A stretch of 64,000 nucleotides of DNA. It comes from Diospyros lotus (lineage: Eukaryota; Streptophyta; Magnoliopsida; Ericales; Ebenaceae). This document shows, one piece after another, positions 1 to 12,035 of this stretch. Below the pieces are notes generated by a model, which did no database searches, was not told the origin of the DNA, and saw only the letters and a list, made by a program, of their open reading frames with translations. Position 1 is the stretch's first letter; every line of letters starts with the position of its first letter. Made by a program: the position numbers and the translations under genes. The DNA lies in NCBI RefSeq assembly GCF_014633365.1, contig NC_068352.1:7246393-7310392 (forward strand), written 5' to 3'.

Positions 1-1782
1 GAGATTTCTATTTGGTGGTAAAGAAGGGAATGGGTCAGCGGAAACACCAGATCCACCACCCACAACTGCAGCGGCTTTGCCCCCAAAGCTTCTCGTCACT
101 CCGCATTTCTGCAGCATAGACGTGGAGCAGTACTGCTCTTACACAGGAGATGACACATCTCATCACCAGCTGCAAGAAGATATACTGGGGTCAGCAGAAG
201 CACCAGGCGGAACATCAGAGCCTCTTATCTCTGCAACTGCTGGCTTATCCTCAACAATAGAAGAAGATCCACCACCCACAACTGCAGCGGCTTTGCCCCA
301 AAAGCTTCTCGTCACTCCGCATTTCTGCAGCATAGACGTGGAGCAGTACTGCTCTTACACAGGAGATGACACATCTCATCATCAGCTGCAAGAAGATATA
401 CTGGGGTCAGCAGAAGCACCAGGCGGAACATCAGAGCCTCTTATCTCTGCAACTGCTGGCTTATCCTCAACAATAGAAGAAGATCCACCACCCACAACTG
501 CAGCGGCTTTGCCCCAAAAGCTTCTCGTCACTCCACATTTCTGCAGCATAGACGTAGAGCAGTACTACTGCTCTTACACAGGAGATGACACATCTCATCA
601 TCAGCTGCAAGAAGATATACTTGCTCTATCGAGCTTAGAGTCATCACTGAGCGATGAAGACGACTCAATCTCATCAAAAACCGATGAAGTTGACCAAGAC
701 ACGAGACTAGTTGAATTTCCGTGTCAAGTTGTGGAGGATTTTGAATCAGAACCAGAGTTGTGGATGAAGCAGTACAGCAGCAGGCAAAAGATTCTACTAG
801 TGGGTGAAGGAGACTTCTCGTTTTCCGCTTCTTTGGCGGCCGCTTTTGGTTCTGCAACTAACATTGTGGCCACTTCTCTCGATTCGGAAGGTACTAAGAA
901 GAATATATATACTAATTCTGTACAGTAAGCTTCTTTACTGTCGATGTTATTTACTAAGTAATTTCTAATATATATCAATCAACAGGATTCTTGATGACAA
1001 ACTATGGAAGTGCAATGGCCAACATTGGTTTTTTAAGGGGAAAAGGAGCCAAGGTGTTTCACGGCGTGGATGCTACAGAAATGACTGAAAATTTCATGGT
1101 CCAAGGCATGAAATTTGATCGGGTGGTTTTCAACTTCCCACTTGCTGGATTTTTTCCTGATGAATCACGAGAATTTGGACTGCAGTAAGTAGAGTTCTGC
1201 CATGATCTATTAAATCCATGCATGGGATGAGAGAGTTGTTGATGAAATTCCATTTCCATAATAACAACTAAAAATCCTATGGATTGCATACACTTCGTAA
1301 TACTATCTATCATCATTATATTTTTAAGCATACAGATCTCTTATCAGATGATATGATAATTTCTTTATGGTTTTGTTTGGCTAGAGTCGTTGGACCCTAT
1401 CATGTGTATTTGGGTACCATGGATTTCCACGCAAAAAAAAATAAAAAAAGAAAGATTTAAGTGTTGAAACCGACCTTTTCCAATGCTTTTCTCTTGCAGG
1501 AGAAACAAAAATCTAATACGCCTGTTCATGAGGAATGCCAAGAAGATGATTGTGGAAGCAAAGGGAGAAATACATATTACCCACAAATCAAATGGCTTCT
1601 TTGCAGAATGGAACCTGCAGCAGCTGGCATCAAGTGAAGGCCTTCAACTTAAGCAAGAGGTGCATTTCAATTTCACAGACTACCCAGGGTACCGAACCAA
1701 ATATGGGTTTGGTGGGGACAAAAATTTCAATTGCAACCCTAGTAAATCTTATATTTTTGGACTGATTAAGATCAATGCTTGA
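1..1782 (+). CDS. BMT5-like (DUF2431) methyltransferase-like protein, copy 1, 5'-partial
   Basis: Three exons: <1-890, 986-1184 and 1500-1782, with GT-AG introns 891-985 and 1185-1499. Phases join cleanly (889+199+283 nt gives 456 residues plus stop). The reading frame is open to base 1, so the true start lies outside the window. The N-terminal part is a low-complexity 72-residue tandem repeat. The catalytic-type domain starts with KILLVGEGDFSFSASLA (the SAM-binding Rossmann loop), followed by TSLDSEG, NYGSAMANI, the VFHGVDATEM region, FNFPLAGFF and MRNAKKMIVEAKGEIHITHK, and ends DYPGYRTKYGFGGDKNF. This order is diagnostic of the BMT5-like family, whose yeast member methylates uridine N3 in 25S rRNA. 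The role of this plant paralogue is inferred from family only. The conserved NFPH histidine is Leu here but His in copy 2. I chose donor 891 because it restores the continuous family motif; reading through to the stop at 926 would truncate the domain. Confidence 0.85.
51..621 (+). repeat. 216-bp in-frame tandem repeat inside exon 1 of copy 1
   Basis: Two full units (51-266 and 267-482) and a partial third (483-621) repeat with a period of exactly 216 bp, which is 72 codons, so the frame is kept. Units 1 and 2 differ at only a few bases, which implies recent amplification. The third unit carries an extra TAC codon (YYCSY instead of YCSY), as the single unit of paralogue copy 2 does; it is probably the ancestral one. 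Just before unit 1, copy 1 also lacks 60 bp that copy 2 retains (34913-34972), again in frame. Confidence 0.95.
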
Positions 1783-2809
1783 TGGAGTTGTATTGTACAG
1801 TTTCAAGTGCAATTTCTGTTTTTGGGCTAGCTGAAAGAAGGTTAACAGGGGGTTAGACTGACCCTAACAGGGCCAAGCATACCTAAAGAACCCCGACAGA
1901 AACTAGTATGTTGGGTCTTCATTACTACCTTGAATGGATGGGGGTTGAATTAATAATAAATGTATGGAAAGTGGTTATGCTTGACATATTATGTATTATT
2001 GTCAATCCTATCTCTATGTATGATGAATTACACACACACACACACACAGAAACTGCTTGCAGTTGAAGGCTTTTTTATGGACATCCCTTGCTTAAATTTG
2101 GCATGATAAATTTTTATGGTTTATTTGTTTTTTTTATCAACACCTTTTAGGATGAGTTATTTAGATGGTGTACTTATTTCAAATTATTTGTGTTGACATT
2201 TATATTTGATGTATAAATCATTTTCGAAAGTCCACAAAAGATAAACCCAAAAGTTAAAAATAAAGCATAAGGGTTAAATCTGCTCAAAGGCGCTCGGGAG
2301 ACCCTCTTGGCAAACTCCCACAAAGGGAGGACCAAGAGTCGGTAGAGTCCACAAGGACGACCAAAGACCTTCTTGTGGGGTATTTTCATGACAGGTGTGC
2401 AAACAGTTCTCTAAAATCTTCTCTGAAAATTGTGTAGACGTGCAAATAGTTATCTCCAAAAATTGTGCAGTGGAAAAGGATTATCTAAAGCAATCCTATT
2501 ATCACTTTTCACCAATTTCATTTATAAATAAAAGATAATTTATTCTCCCAAGTAAGTCATTTTTTACTCATTTAAGTGCTTAACAATTGCCTCTAATTAA
2601 TTTCAACGAATTTAACTTGAGCATTGGAATGTTCGCAAAGGGAATGTCCTATTCCATTTGATGATTTTCTTCCTTCAAAATATTGGAAGCTTTGAGACCG
2701 TTCTTCCTTATCAAATAAATTATATTGTTGTGTTTTGACACCATATATGAAAAATTGATCAAAAAGTCGAACATATAAAATCTTTAGAATTGTTCGCATG
2801 AGATCTCAA
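1783..2809. other. 3' flank of gene copy 1, no further gene
   Basis: This is 3' UTR and intergenic DNA that aligns with 37622-38688 downstream of copy 2. It holds a perfect CA dinucleotide run at 2031-2048. Short open frames on the minus strand (2174-2799) have no recognisable domain and are not maintained in the duplicate, so I do not call a gene. Confidence 0.6.
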
Positions 2810-3587
2810 GCAATTGGAAGTACGGTCACAAAGAGTCGAGCTGTTCATGAGTGACTCAGTGTTCAACTGAATAAAAAATTGTTCGAGTTCATTCATTAAG
2901 GTAAACGAATTGAGTTTGGGTCTAACTTTAAAATTCAATTTATAAACGAGTTAAGTTTGAATTCAGTGAAATTTAACTAATTAGCTTATGAGCTGGTTTG
3001 ATTAGAGGCTCGCGATTAGGCCCAATTAGAAATTTGTGATTAGCTCATGAAAATAGTCTCGTTTATAAATACATTAAGAAATTTATTCATAATTTTATAA
3101 ATAAATTATTTTATGGTCAGATAATATATGTATATATTAGATATGTATTTTATAAATATATTATTCATTATATATACATAAATATTATCATGATGTTATA
3201 TAATTTATTAAGTGGGTCTCTCTCTCCAAGAAACCCATTTTTTCTTGTTCCTCTCTCTTTTCTCTCTCATCTTCCCTTGGCTGCATGTTCCTCTTATTCT
3301 CCAACAATCTACATTTGCTCATTCCTCTTCCTTTCCTGGCCTTCCTTTTGCCACTGCTGACTCTCTTACTGCCTCACCTCTTGTTGCTATCTCACCTCTT
3401 TATGCCTCGCCTCTCGCCACTACATCCTTTTCCACCTCATCTTGTCATTGTTGCACACCCTTTCATCTGTTGTTGTCACTGCACAAGCTCATCTTTTAGT
3501 GGTGGTGAGCCAAGCTCAAGCTCAAGCTCATCTGCTGTCGTTGAGCTTTGGTTTGCCAAACCGAGCTAAGCTTAGCGAAGACCCTAG
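2810..3587. mobile_element. Insertion specific to duplication copy 1
   Basis: Copy 2 runs directly from the GAGATCTCAAG motif into the TAGCT block, whereas copy 1 has about 780 bp in between. The insert is AT-rich at its left, has a C/T-rich stretch (3210-3500), and carries GAGCTC/CAAGCTC-type motifs near both ends (for example AGTCGAGCTG near 2836 and repeated AAGCTC at 3510-3530). No transposase is encoded, and I could not define terminal repeats or a target duplication. Class unknown; a non-autonomous DNA element is one possibility. Confidence 0.5.
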
Positions 3588-3982
3588 CTAGAAACAGGAA
3601 AAACGAGGAGGGACACAATGTCAACAGTCCCCAGAATCCTTTGAGAACCTGCTAGACACTCTTTGAAGGACCTCTGAAAGCCTCTAGGACTATTTTGCAA
3701 ACAATTTCTCTTAAAAAATATAAGTAATTTGAAAACAACATGAGGAAAGCATCAAGGCTTTGTGAAAGATGGTAGTTTTCTTACAAAATATCATCACTTA
3801 TGCACCTCGACTACCTACTCTACAAAACTTTGCAAAAAGTAAGCAAAATGATTGGCTCTCCAGACCTTGCGAGAGTCCCTGAGAGAAAGCCTCTAATGAG
3901 AAAATCTACCCCTTTTGGAAACCCACTGGGAGAAGGGAAATCAAGAGACTCTCCCTAACCTAGTTCAACCCAAGGTTGCTAT

Positions 3983-5870
3983 TGAAGGATAACGTCAACT
4001 CTTGGTGTATCAATGCAATGGTTTTACCTTTTTTAAAACTTTTTCGAAAACATACAATATATGCAATGGAAATAAAAGCAAAATCATCTTGCAAGACTCA
4101 GTATTGGTGACCATATGCGATATAAATTGAAACCAAACCATAAGGGGGTGTACAAGGTATACCTCACTAGAGAGTTTCTTTCCGATGTAAAGTATGAAAA
4201 TCCTCCCAGGTAGCAACTGTTGCTTGCTAGACAACTCCCGAATAGCTCCCTGAACAGTCCAATTGTTCCAATTGAATCTTGGATGACTAGCCCAAGCCTT
4301 GAAAGCACAAAGGCCCTAGTCAGTCCATGCTCCGAATAATGGCTGAGACCTATAAGAGAGTTTATGTGCTAGCCAAGCCTTTTGTAGGTGATTAAGTTAG
4401 AAATGGGTTCAAACAGAAATTTCAAATCCAATAGACTATCTATTAGATTGGTTTTGCTACTCTAGTAATCAAGATAACAATGGAGCAAATGGGAGCAAGA
4501 ACAAAAAGGGTTAGAATGGTTCTGGAAGGAAAAGAGTAGCCTTGGCCGAGAGAATGCTTAGGCATTAATAGCTCTGTCCATTCTCTTGATTCTTCCATTA
4601 TATATCCCATCCCAAAAACCCTACACGCTCAAATCATCTCAACCCCCCAAAAAATAGCTAGGAGAAAGAGAGAGGGGATAAGATTGGGGAGGGAGATGCA
4701 TGCCCTAGGCACGCTATCTTCCATTCGTCCTTCCATTCCACGCGTCCCATGAAAACAATTGAAGAAAGGACAAAACGATCATGCCAAACGCAACCCTCAC
4801 TGCTAGAAAAGGTCGATCAAATTGCAAGGCTCGGTCAACCGGTTATCAACATGTTGATTCAGTTCAGCCACGAGTCGGTCGATTACCTCCAAGGCCAATC
4901 GACCAGTTCTATTCCCTTATTTGAAGTTTCTGCAAATTGCATCTAGGCTTGCCATTAACTCTTAATGGCCCTTTCACTATCTCATAATGAAACCAAGGCC
5001 CCCGTTAACTCTTAACGACATGCCCGTCAACTCTTAACAATTGCTCTAATTAATTTAAACATGATCCGTTAACTCTTAACGGTGTCATCATTAACTATTA
5101 ATGATGATTACAACTTTCATCCCTTAGTCAACCACTACACTCGGATATGCGTACGACCTTTTAGGTTCACCACTAAGTAGCAATCAGGACATGTCAGACA
5201 CTTTGACGCCAACAAAACACTTTGGTCTACAACGAGGATCTCTCCATCCTCCCGATATACCCCGAAAGACCATGAGTGACAACTAGCATTATGTTAAGAT
5301 GATTTTTCCAGTAATGAAGTCATACTTTAAAGAGAACTTATTTGGGCTTTCAATTCTCGTGTACTATAATCCCTTCAACGACTAACATCTCGATTGAGTT
5401 AAAGTCATGGACTGATCAAACTCACTAACTTGATAGCTATGCTAAGATCTAGCGTGGTGTAATCAAGATGACACATCAGAACTCTTTTTGACATTGAAAA
5501 CACCTTTCCAATCATGTGCACCCTAGCTAGGGGTTTATACATCACAACCACCACTAATAGCATAGGATGTTCACCTCACATTGGAGATTAATGGATCTCA
5601 TAAGCAATCACCTGTCTCCATACGTTACTGCACAACGACCACACTATAATGACTAAAAATTCTCCTTAATTTTTCCTTTATACAATGGAAGCTTGACATA
5701 TATATTCCCAAATCTTTTACACGTCACTCGGGCCCATCTGCCCATAAGATACAAAACAAGATAATTTAACTAAATATGACAGTGCCCTTATTGGACACAA
5801 ACACACAAAATCACCCAGATATCTTTTAGTTAGGGGATCTGTACACACCATCTACCCATGAAGGATCAGA
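3983..5870. mobile_element. LTR-like repeat family J, copy 1
   Basis: The block starts with TG exactly where segmental-duplication homology stops. Its first 350 bp recur, diverged, at 21103-21470. No coding domain is visible. It contains GGTCGATC-type motifs (4808-4912), a cluster of TTAA-CTC-TTAA hairpins (4951-5107) and then non-coding sequence to about 5870. The right boundary is not proven and I found no target duplication, so this is called from repetition and the boundary only. Confidence 0.5.
4951..5107. repeat. Array of five short hairpins with covarying arms
   Basis: Five copies of an inverted repeat with a 3-nt loop lie in 157 bp. 4951-4969 has 8-bp arms (GCCATTAA, loop CTC). 5003-5017 has 6-bp arms (CGTTAA). 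5026-5038 is imperfect. 5066-5082 has 7-bp arms (CCGTTAA). 5085-5107 has 10-bp arms, loop CTA. Outer arm bases differ between copies but pairing is preserved in four of the five. Confidence 0.85.
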
Positions 5871-6455
5871 CTCAACTGGACCCACCCGCAACGATCACTT
5901 TACCCTTACCTAGAATGATGTAAAGTAAGGGTGAGTCACAAGACTCAACAATCATAAAGAATGAAAGGGTCATAGAGTTGAGGGAATAATCCAAAACCAC
6001 CCGCATGACATGTGCACATTCATATACACATCCATACCATGAACCACAAACCATGCAGTATAGGCATAAAAAAACATGCATGTAATGATCTTTGGGGCCC
6101 ACATATGACACACCGACACCCAAGTCCCTAAATCCAAACTTGTCTGCTGCCATAAATTGGAAAACAAATCAATACGAGCTGCTGCTCCAAAATCCTCACC
6201 ATGTGCTCCAGTCCTCATACCAACATATCGAGTTAAAGCTCCTATAACAACAACAACTGGGCTGAAGCTCCCACACCAAAATACCTAGCAGAAGCTCTCT
6301 CGGGATGGTCCTCTTGTCACCCAATAAATCAAGCTGAAGTTCTCACACTAATATACCTAGCCCAAAGCTTCCTTGGGACGGTCCTCTCGCTACCCGAACC
6401 TATGAATGTACATCCCACGGATAAAACCGCCACGCGCATCAGTAGCCATGCAATG
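5871..6455. mobile_element. Left part of a repeat split by solo LTR C
   Basis: The sequence resumes at 8244-9219 after the solo LTR at 6456-8243. The segment around 5890-5960 (lightly coding-like but full of stops on both strands) resembles 23040-23110. No protein domain was found. It is likely a decayed LTR; orientation and ends are unresolved. Confidence 0.45.
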
Positions 6456-8243
6456 TGTAACATCCTTGACTTTGGAAATAATTAATTTATGGGTGTTAAG
6501 GTGATTTGTTGTGCTATGTGCAATTTTGAGGAAATTAATAAATTGTCGAATCGACAGTAGGAATGTCTTGGGACTTGGATGTCCAAGAAAGAGGGCATGT
6601 GGTTGACGAGCGTTTCGAGGTGAGACTAATGACACTGAAAGTGGTCAGATCGGGAATAGTTTTCAGAATAATTTTTGTATAAGCCCGAATTGTTGACAGT
6701 ACCGAATAGTCGTAAGGGACATCCAAGAAGTCAAGTGGGCACTGAGGGTGGTCCAGTTTTGTGAATGAGGCAACCCTAAAGCATTTTCAGGTTAAAAAAA
6801 GATCTTGTGAAGGTAGAGGGACAAAATTGGTCTTTACGAGTAAATGCCGATTATTAATTTTGGAGAAATCAAGATGTTGGGAGGCTTGATGATAATTATT
6901 TAAGGCCTTAAAGGGTCCAAGGGCAATTAATATTTCTTCAAGTGCAATTATCAGAATTTCTAAGTGGAATTATGGATTCTTGGAGGTTAAAATGTGTAAT
7001 ATATATATATATATTTATATAGGTGTGTGCGCATAGTAGATTAGGGCCAAGTCTTCTGGAATTTAAATCAGAGAGTGGGAGAGAGAGGGCCTGAGGGAAT
7101 ATTACAGAAGATAGAAGAGGGATTGAGAGAGAGTGAGGACTAGCGGAAAGTGGTGGTCGAAGGCCGATCAATAGTGGCAGAGGTTGAAGTAGCAGAGACG
7201 GCCATGACGAGCAACGCGATGGAGGCAGCAGCAGTTGCGGTGGCTCGCGTGGAGGCACGCGACGGTGGCTGGTTGAGCGTCCAAGGGCGACAACGACGGC
7301 CGGAGATGGATGAAGTAGGGGCCAGGCACCATGGCGGTGCTGCTGTGCAGGCTGAAGATGCGCGCGAGGAGCCATGGCTGCTCACGGCGGAGGTGGTGTT
7401 GTCAACCGGTGGCATCGATCATGCGGTGGTCGGGGGCAGTAGAAGCCAGGTAGTGGCGTGCAGCGATGCTGGTGCATAGAGGCGACCGCGCGGGAGGAAG
7501 AAGAAAGAAGAAGGAAGAAAAAAAAAAAAGAAAAATGAAAGAAATAAGAAAATTTGGAAAAAAAAAAAAAAAAAGAGAAAAAATAGCTGGAAATTTGAGA
7601 AAAATTGGGAAAATTTTGAAAATTAGTTTAGGGCTCGAGGAACGTGCCAGAGGCTCAGAAATGGGAATTCGGGCACTAGGTGGCAGCTTAAGAGCCAACA
7701 TCAGGTGGACGTTTTCCCAATTTCTCCTCCAGATTGATCAAGATGTCTCGGGGTCACGGAAAAGAAAAGCGGTGTTGGGGGAAGAGTCGCCAGTTAATAG
7801 TAAAGGCGGATAGTGAGAATGTAGGTTGTGTTTCTGTATTGTTTATGTAATATATATGTGCTCTGTATTTCAAGGTTCCCACATTGAGTAACTAAGTGTG
7901 TGTGCTTGAACTAGTTAGTTGTGGTAGGGATATAAAACCTGTTAAATTATGCTTGACTGTTGAAGTATTACGTTGAAAATGCAGGAACTTAGTTTGACTT
8001 GTTTACGAAAATTGGATTTATATTTCAATAGCCTAATCGGGTACGAGAATCGGGTGAATTTTCGTTGCTTATGCATTTTACACCCGAGTTCTCGACACTC
8101 GAAGGCGGTGAAGCCTGGACCCCACCCAGGGCACTCATATTATTTTAATATTTTATGTCGACAGGGCATCACCGTCCTTCAAGATAGGTCGGGGTTGTAC
8201 CGTAGGTTATGGTGGCACCCGGTAATAGGGTCGGGACGTCACA
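6456..8243 (+). mobile_element. Solo LTR C, 1788 bp, with target duplication CAATG
   Basis: It begins TGTAACATCC and ends GGGACGTCACA, and is flanked by the identical 5-bp sequence CAATG at 6451-6455 and 8244-8248. There is no internal domain, so it is a solo LTR left by LTR-LTR recombination. It holds a GC-rich stretch (7150-7480), an A-rich purine run (7489-7600) and a conserved 3' region near 8040-8243. The same LTR family occurs inverted at 43029-48275, partially at 9220-9507, and as a relative ending at 23028. Open frames of 90-145 codons in the GC-rich part are compositional. Confidence 0.93.
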
Positions 8244-9219
8244 CAATGCAATAGATAAGAAATGTAATGGAGTAATAAGCCTAAACGTGATACAAGCCCC
8301 CTATAAAACTAGGCATCAAGCCATGGTTCACCCACATAGAAATACACACGCAATGCAATGCACATGCACAACCCTAATCATTCTAACATGCTTATTCCCA
8401 AACATTCTTAGCATGTGACCCCCTAGATGCAACTCGACCCCCAACATCACAATAACATGCTGTAAAATAAAAACAAGGCAGGATTAGTATAGACTTCTGA
8501 GCATCAGTCAATAGTTTGTGTTTAAGGGGCAATCGGTCAACAATTTGCTCCCACAAAGCCAAACGGTCGACAACCATGCCCAATTGATTGATAACCCCTG
8601 CATCTCGCAATCTGAACAACAACATAAAGGATTCAAATCGCATAAGCCAGCATGTATGCACCCATCTAGAACCTACCCCAACAAGGTTAGGCATTAGTCC
8701 ATGAAAAAACATAGGGAGAACCAAGCCCTATTCAAGCTCTTGGAAGAAATACAACAAGATTGCCCCTTAAAGGAGCTCACAACTCAAGAGACCCAAAGGA
8801 GACTAGAAAATAGAGAATTCAAATTGTAAAGACGACAGGAAAGAAAAGGAACTTGCATCCGAAGGAAAAGAGATATAAAATAAAACTTGCTTCTTAAAAG
8901 GAAAAGACAAAGAAGAACTTGCCTTAAATATTTTCCTTTTACTCTTGCAATGACCAGGGTTGCTGATGTCACAGCTCACACATTTTCTTAACAAAATTAA
9001 GCTTGCCCACGCTGCCAAGATTTCCCCAATTTCACTCCTTTAGTTTATCTCTTAAATTCACTTTTACTCTCAAAATTCTCCTTTGTGCCTTCAAATCTAC
9101 ACAACCCATTTATAGGCAATGGAAAAATTAAAGAAGTAAGGCTGTAAAAGCACGTGGTAGTTTAATTCAGGGAGCAAGGTAACTTACAACACGTGGTAGC
9201 AACATCACTAGGTGGCAAC
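8244..9219. mobile_element. Right part of the repeat split by solo LTR C
   Basis: This continues the segment that ends at 6455. It includes a cluster of GTCGACC/GTCAAC-like motifs at 8505-8590, similar to the cluster at 36305-36410 inside intron 2 of gene copy 2, and an AACTTGCCTTAA motif near 8918 that is shared with that intron insertion. No coding domain is visible. Confidence 0.45.
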
Positions 9220-9507
9220 TGTAATACCCAGTATTACATGGTGTTGGAAAATATAAGATTTATATTTATTTTAAAGGACCTTGAGTGGTCCAAAGAGCCT
9301 AAAAAGTGAGTTTCGAGAAATTAATTAATAAAATTGTCAAATTGACGACAGGGAATGCTCCTAGACTTCAATGTCCAGGAAGAGGGCATGAGATTAGCGA
9401 GCGTCTGGAGGTGAGGCTAATGACGCTAAAAGAAATCAGATCAGGAACAGTTTCGGAATAATTTTTGTATAAGCTCAAATTATTGACGGTACCAAATGGA
9501 TGTAAAG
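9220..9507 (+). mobile_element. Truncated LTR, C family
   Basis: It starts TGTAATACCC and aligns along its length with the first part of solo LTR C (6456-6720): an AATTGTCAAATTGACGA-type segment, the AGAGGGCATG motif and GTATAAGCTCAAATT. It stops at 9507, where another repeat begins, and its 3' remainder is not found downstream. Confidence 0.75.
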
Positions 9508-11092
9508 TGTTAGGCTAATTCGTAAGCATACGAATCGCACAAGTAATATAATGAATGAGTAGAGTGTCGATCTCACGAGGATTGGATTAAGTACCAAAAT
9601 TAAATTAACTTTAATATTATTTAGACTATAAAAAAATGAATTTGAATAAATTAAACTAATGAGAACTAAAATTAAATGTAAATTTAAAAGCAACTTAACT
9701 TGGGAAAAATGGAGGCAACTAGGGTGTTTCGAATCCACTTATTAATCCATCTTAATTTTCAATCAATTGTGTTTCTATCAATTCAATGGAGTGAATATCT
9801 AAATTGGTTAGTTTCTTTCCCAAGATTTATTAACCTAATTAAATCTCAATTTGTTAACAATCAACCTATTTTCCAATAGTTATAATAAATCGAAATTCAT
9901 TGTTAAGTTCCAATCCATTATCCCTCATAACATTCAAGTATCAAATCCCTTATCAACTCTCTATCTTATGAAATTTATTACTTTAACCTATTATGAAAAT
10001 TACTCTCTCGGTCTCAAATCATAATACAAAATCAATTAAATGATGGTGAAATCACTCAACGGCATTAAAAACAAGTAATAAATAATTAAAATCACGATAG
10101 AAAACCCAATCAATAAAAATCAATAATTCATAACAAGTTTCATCTCAAACCCTAGTTAAATAAAATTAATTCATGATAGAATTAAATAAAATCTGAAATA
10201 ACAGTGGGAGCATAAAAAAAAAAATAATTAAACAATGAAGAAAAAGAAAAAGATGAAGCTCCCTGCCCAGATCTGTTCCAGATCTGGGTGCTTGCTGCTC
10301 CAACGGATCCTCAGCCAATTTAGCCCACTGTCTTGCGTCCGTCTTCTTCTATTCAAGCGCCTGCCTTCTCAATTTATCCTTTTCAATGCCTTAATCCCCA
10401 GTAAAACTTACAAGTAAACCAGATTCTGCCTTGCGTCCTCTGGCACCCCAAGTCTCCTCCTCTGCCATCTCCAATTAATATATATATATATATATATATA
10501 ATTGTGTGTGTGTGTGTTGCACGACGGCTGCGTTCATTCCTTCCTCCTCCACACTTTATATATTATAATATATATATATATATATATATGGAGCCCTAGC
10601 CCAAATCTCACATTCACGCCATTCACTTTATAACATATATAAATAATATAATACATAATATATAATATATAATATGTATAATGATGTAATTAATATAAAT
10701 AATATAATATAATATATAATATAAAATATAATATTTATAGTACTATTAGTTATATTAACTTTAATTATATTATAATATTATTTATTTTTATATTTATATT
10801 ATAATATTAATTTTGAAATTAACTTTATAATATCTTTTTTTCTTTTCTTTTTACCTCCAAATCTTCAAAATAACATCATTTGCTGAGTTCCTACAAAAAA
10901 AGAAGAAGATTAAAATGATATAAAATCTATATAAACACACATTTTATGTAGAAAAAATTACACAAGATTAAGATGAAAAATGGATAAAAATATGCATATA
11001 ATTAAACTCTATTTTGATCATACTTGATAGATTAATATATATATATATATATCTTACTTGATTATTTATAAACTCATTTACTAAGCCTAACA
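9508..11092. mobile_element. Repeat M with inverted ends TGTTAGGCT / GCCTAACA
   Basis: The left end TGTTAGGCTAATTCG and right end TTACTAAGCCTAACA form the short inverted termini typical of an LTR. The interior is very AT-rich, with AT dinucleotide runs. I could not match a 5-bp duplication (TAAAG on the left, CACTG on the right), so the limits are tentative. Confidence 0.5.
10476..10840. repeat. AT-rich simple repeats
   Basis: Dinucleotide TA runs (10476-10500 and 10560-10590), a GT run (10503-10518), and irregular TAATATA repeats to about 10830. No coding content. Confidence 0.85.
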
Positions 11093-11387
11093 CACTGTTT
11101 TGGCCATCATCACTTAACATAATTTTCCTATTTCCTCACTAAATCAAAACTTTAACAACCTAATAGATTACTCAACACATTACACAACATAAAGCCATAA
11201 AATTCTCAAAAAATTGTTTTATCCTCCAAAACCAGGTCCAAAGATTATATACTCTTCCCTTTTAACTTATGAAATGTCAAATAGAAAATAGAAAATATGA
11301 AATGTGAAATGCTTAACCAAGTCCAAGGCTAAATATTTAGATATTTAATGAGTTAAAATAGAAAATATGAAATGTCAAATGCAATGC

Positions 11388-11960
11388 TTAAAAAATATAA
11401 AGCAAGAATGATAAATGAGTCATGAGAGATCCAATTAGATTATCAAATGATAAAATATCTAAATATTTAGCCTTTTGAATGACTGTCACTTTAGGATCCC
11501 ATTCCTTGGGTAGACTCCTAAGAATTATTCTAACTTTCTCCCCATTTGAGTAAGTTTTTCCTAGAGCCTTTAAACTTGTGATAATATCATTAAACCTAGT
11601 AAACACATCCTTAATAGGATCTCAAGATTTCATCAAAAAAAGTTCATTCTCTTAAATTAGTAAATTTACCTTTGTTTCCCTAATCTCCTCGATAGTTTTG
11701 CATGTGGAAACTCTATTAAACTCCTTCGACCCAAGTGCATAGAAAAAAGATGTTTTGGCTTTGGAATTTATCTCCACGATCCCTTTTTCTTCTCTTATCC
11801 ATTCTCTTATATTCTCCATTGGGGTAGAGTGACTCCATACATGATGCTCTCATAAACGTTGAGGTCTGACATCACATAGCAAGAGATCATCTTCTTCCAA
11901 AATGCATAATTGGATCCATCAAAGTAGGATGCCATATGGTGCTTTGACCTCCAATGGTTT
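11388..11960 (-). pseudogene. Ty1/copia gag fragment
   Basis: The minus-strand frame at 11388-11606 (TRFNDIITSLKALGKTYSNG, then RIILRSLPKEW) matches the gag of the element at 62442-63929 position by position. Upstream on the same strand are the gag amino-terminal motifs FDGSNYAFWKKM and MYGVTLPQW (about 11800-11930), with stops between. The zinc knuckle, protease and all of pol are absent. It lies directly downstream of a primer-binding-site-like sequence and LTR at 12021-12036, so it is the 5' end of a truncated minus-strand element. Confidence 0.85.
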
Positions 11961-12035
11961 GTGTCTTCTTTGGGATTATCTTTAGGTGATTAAATCTAAA
12001 AAATAGAAACAAGGAGACCAAGATCTAATACCAAT

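Larger units (their letters stand above)
1..3982 (+). repeat. Segmental duplication, copy 1
   Basis: The gene plus about 2.2 kb of 3' flank is collinear with 34861-39073. Shared downstream landmarks include the 3' UTR after the stop, a CA-repeat region (2031-2048, perfect in this copy), a stretch on hot-spot-like unique DNA at 2170-2800, and a block from about 3588 to 3982. Homology ends at 3982, exactly where a TG-initiated LTR-like repeat begins. This copy carries an extra block of about 0.78 kb at 2810-3587. Confidence 0.85.

Noticed and set aside
891..928. Read-through of exon 1 to the TAA at 926-928
   Set aside because: It would end the protein inside the Rossmann domain; splicing at 891/986 restores the family motif in frame and the same sites exist in copy 2.
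6938..7813. Open frames up to 145 codons on both strands
   Set aside because: They overlap a GC-rich then A-rich stretch inside solo LTR C, translate to low-complexity Ala/Pro/Arg or Lys runs, and are not preserved in the related LTRs.
9508..11092. Call of repeat M as a proven solo LTR
   Set aside because: Inverted TGTTAGGC/GCCTAACA termini fit, but the 5-bp flanks (TAAAG and CACTG) do not match.
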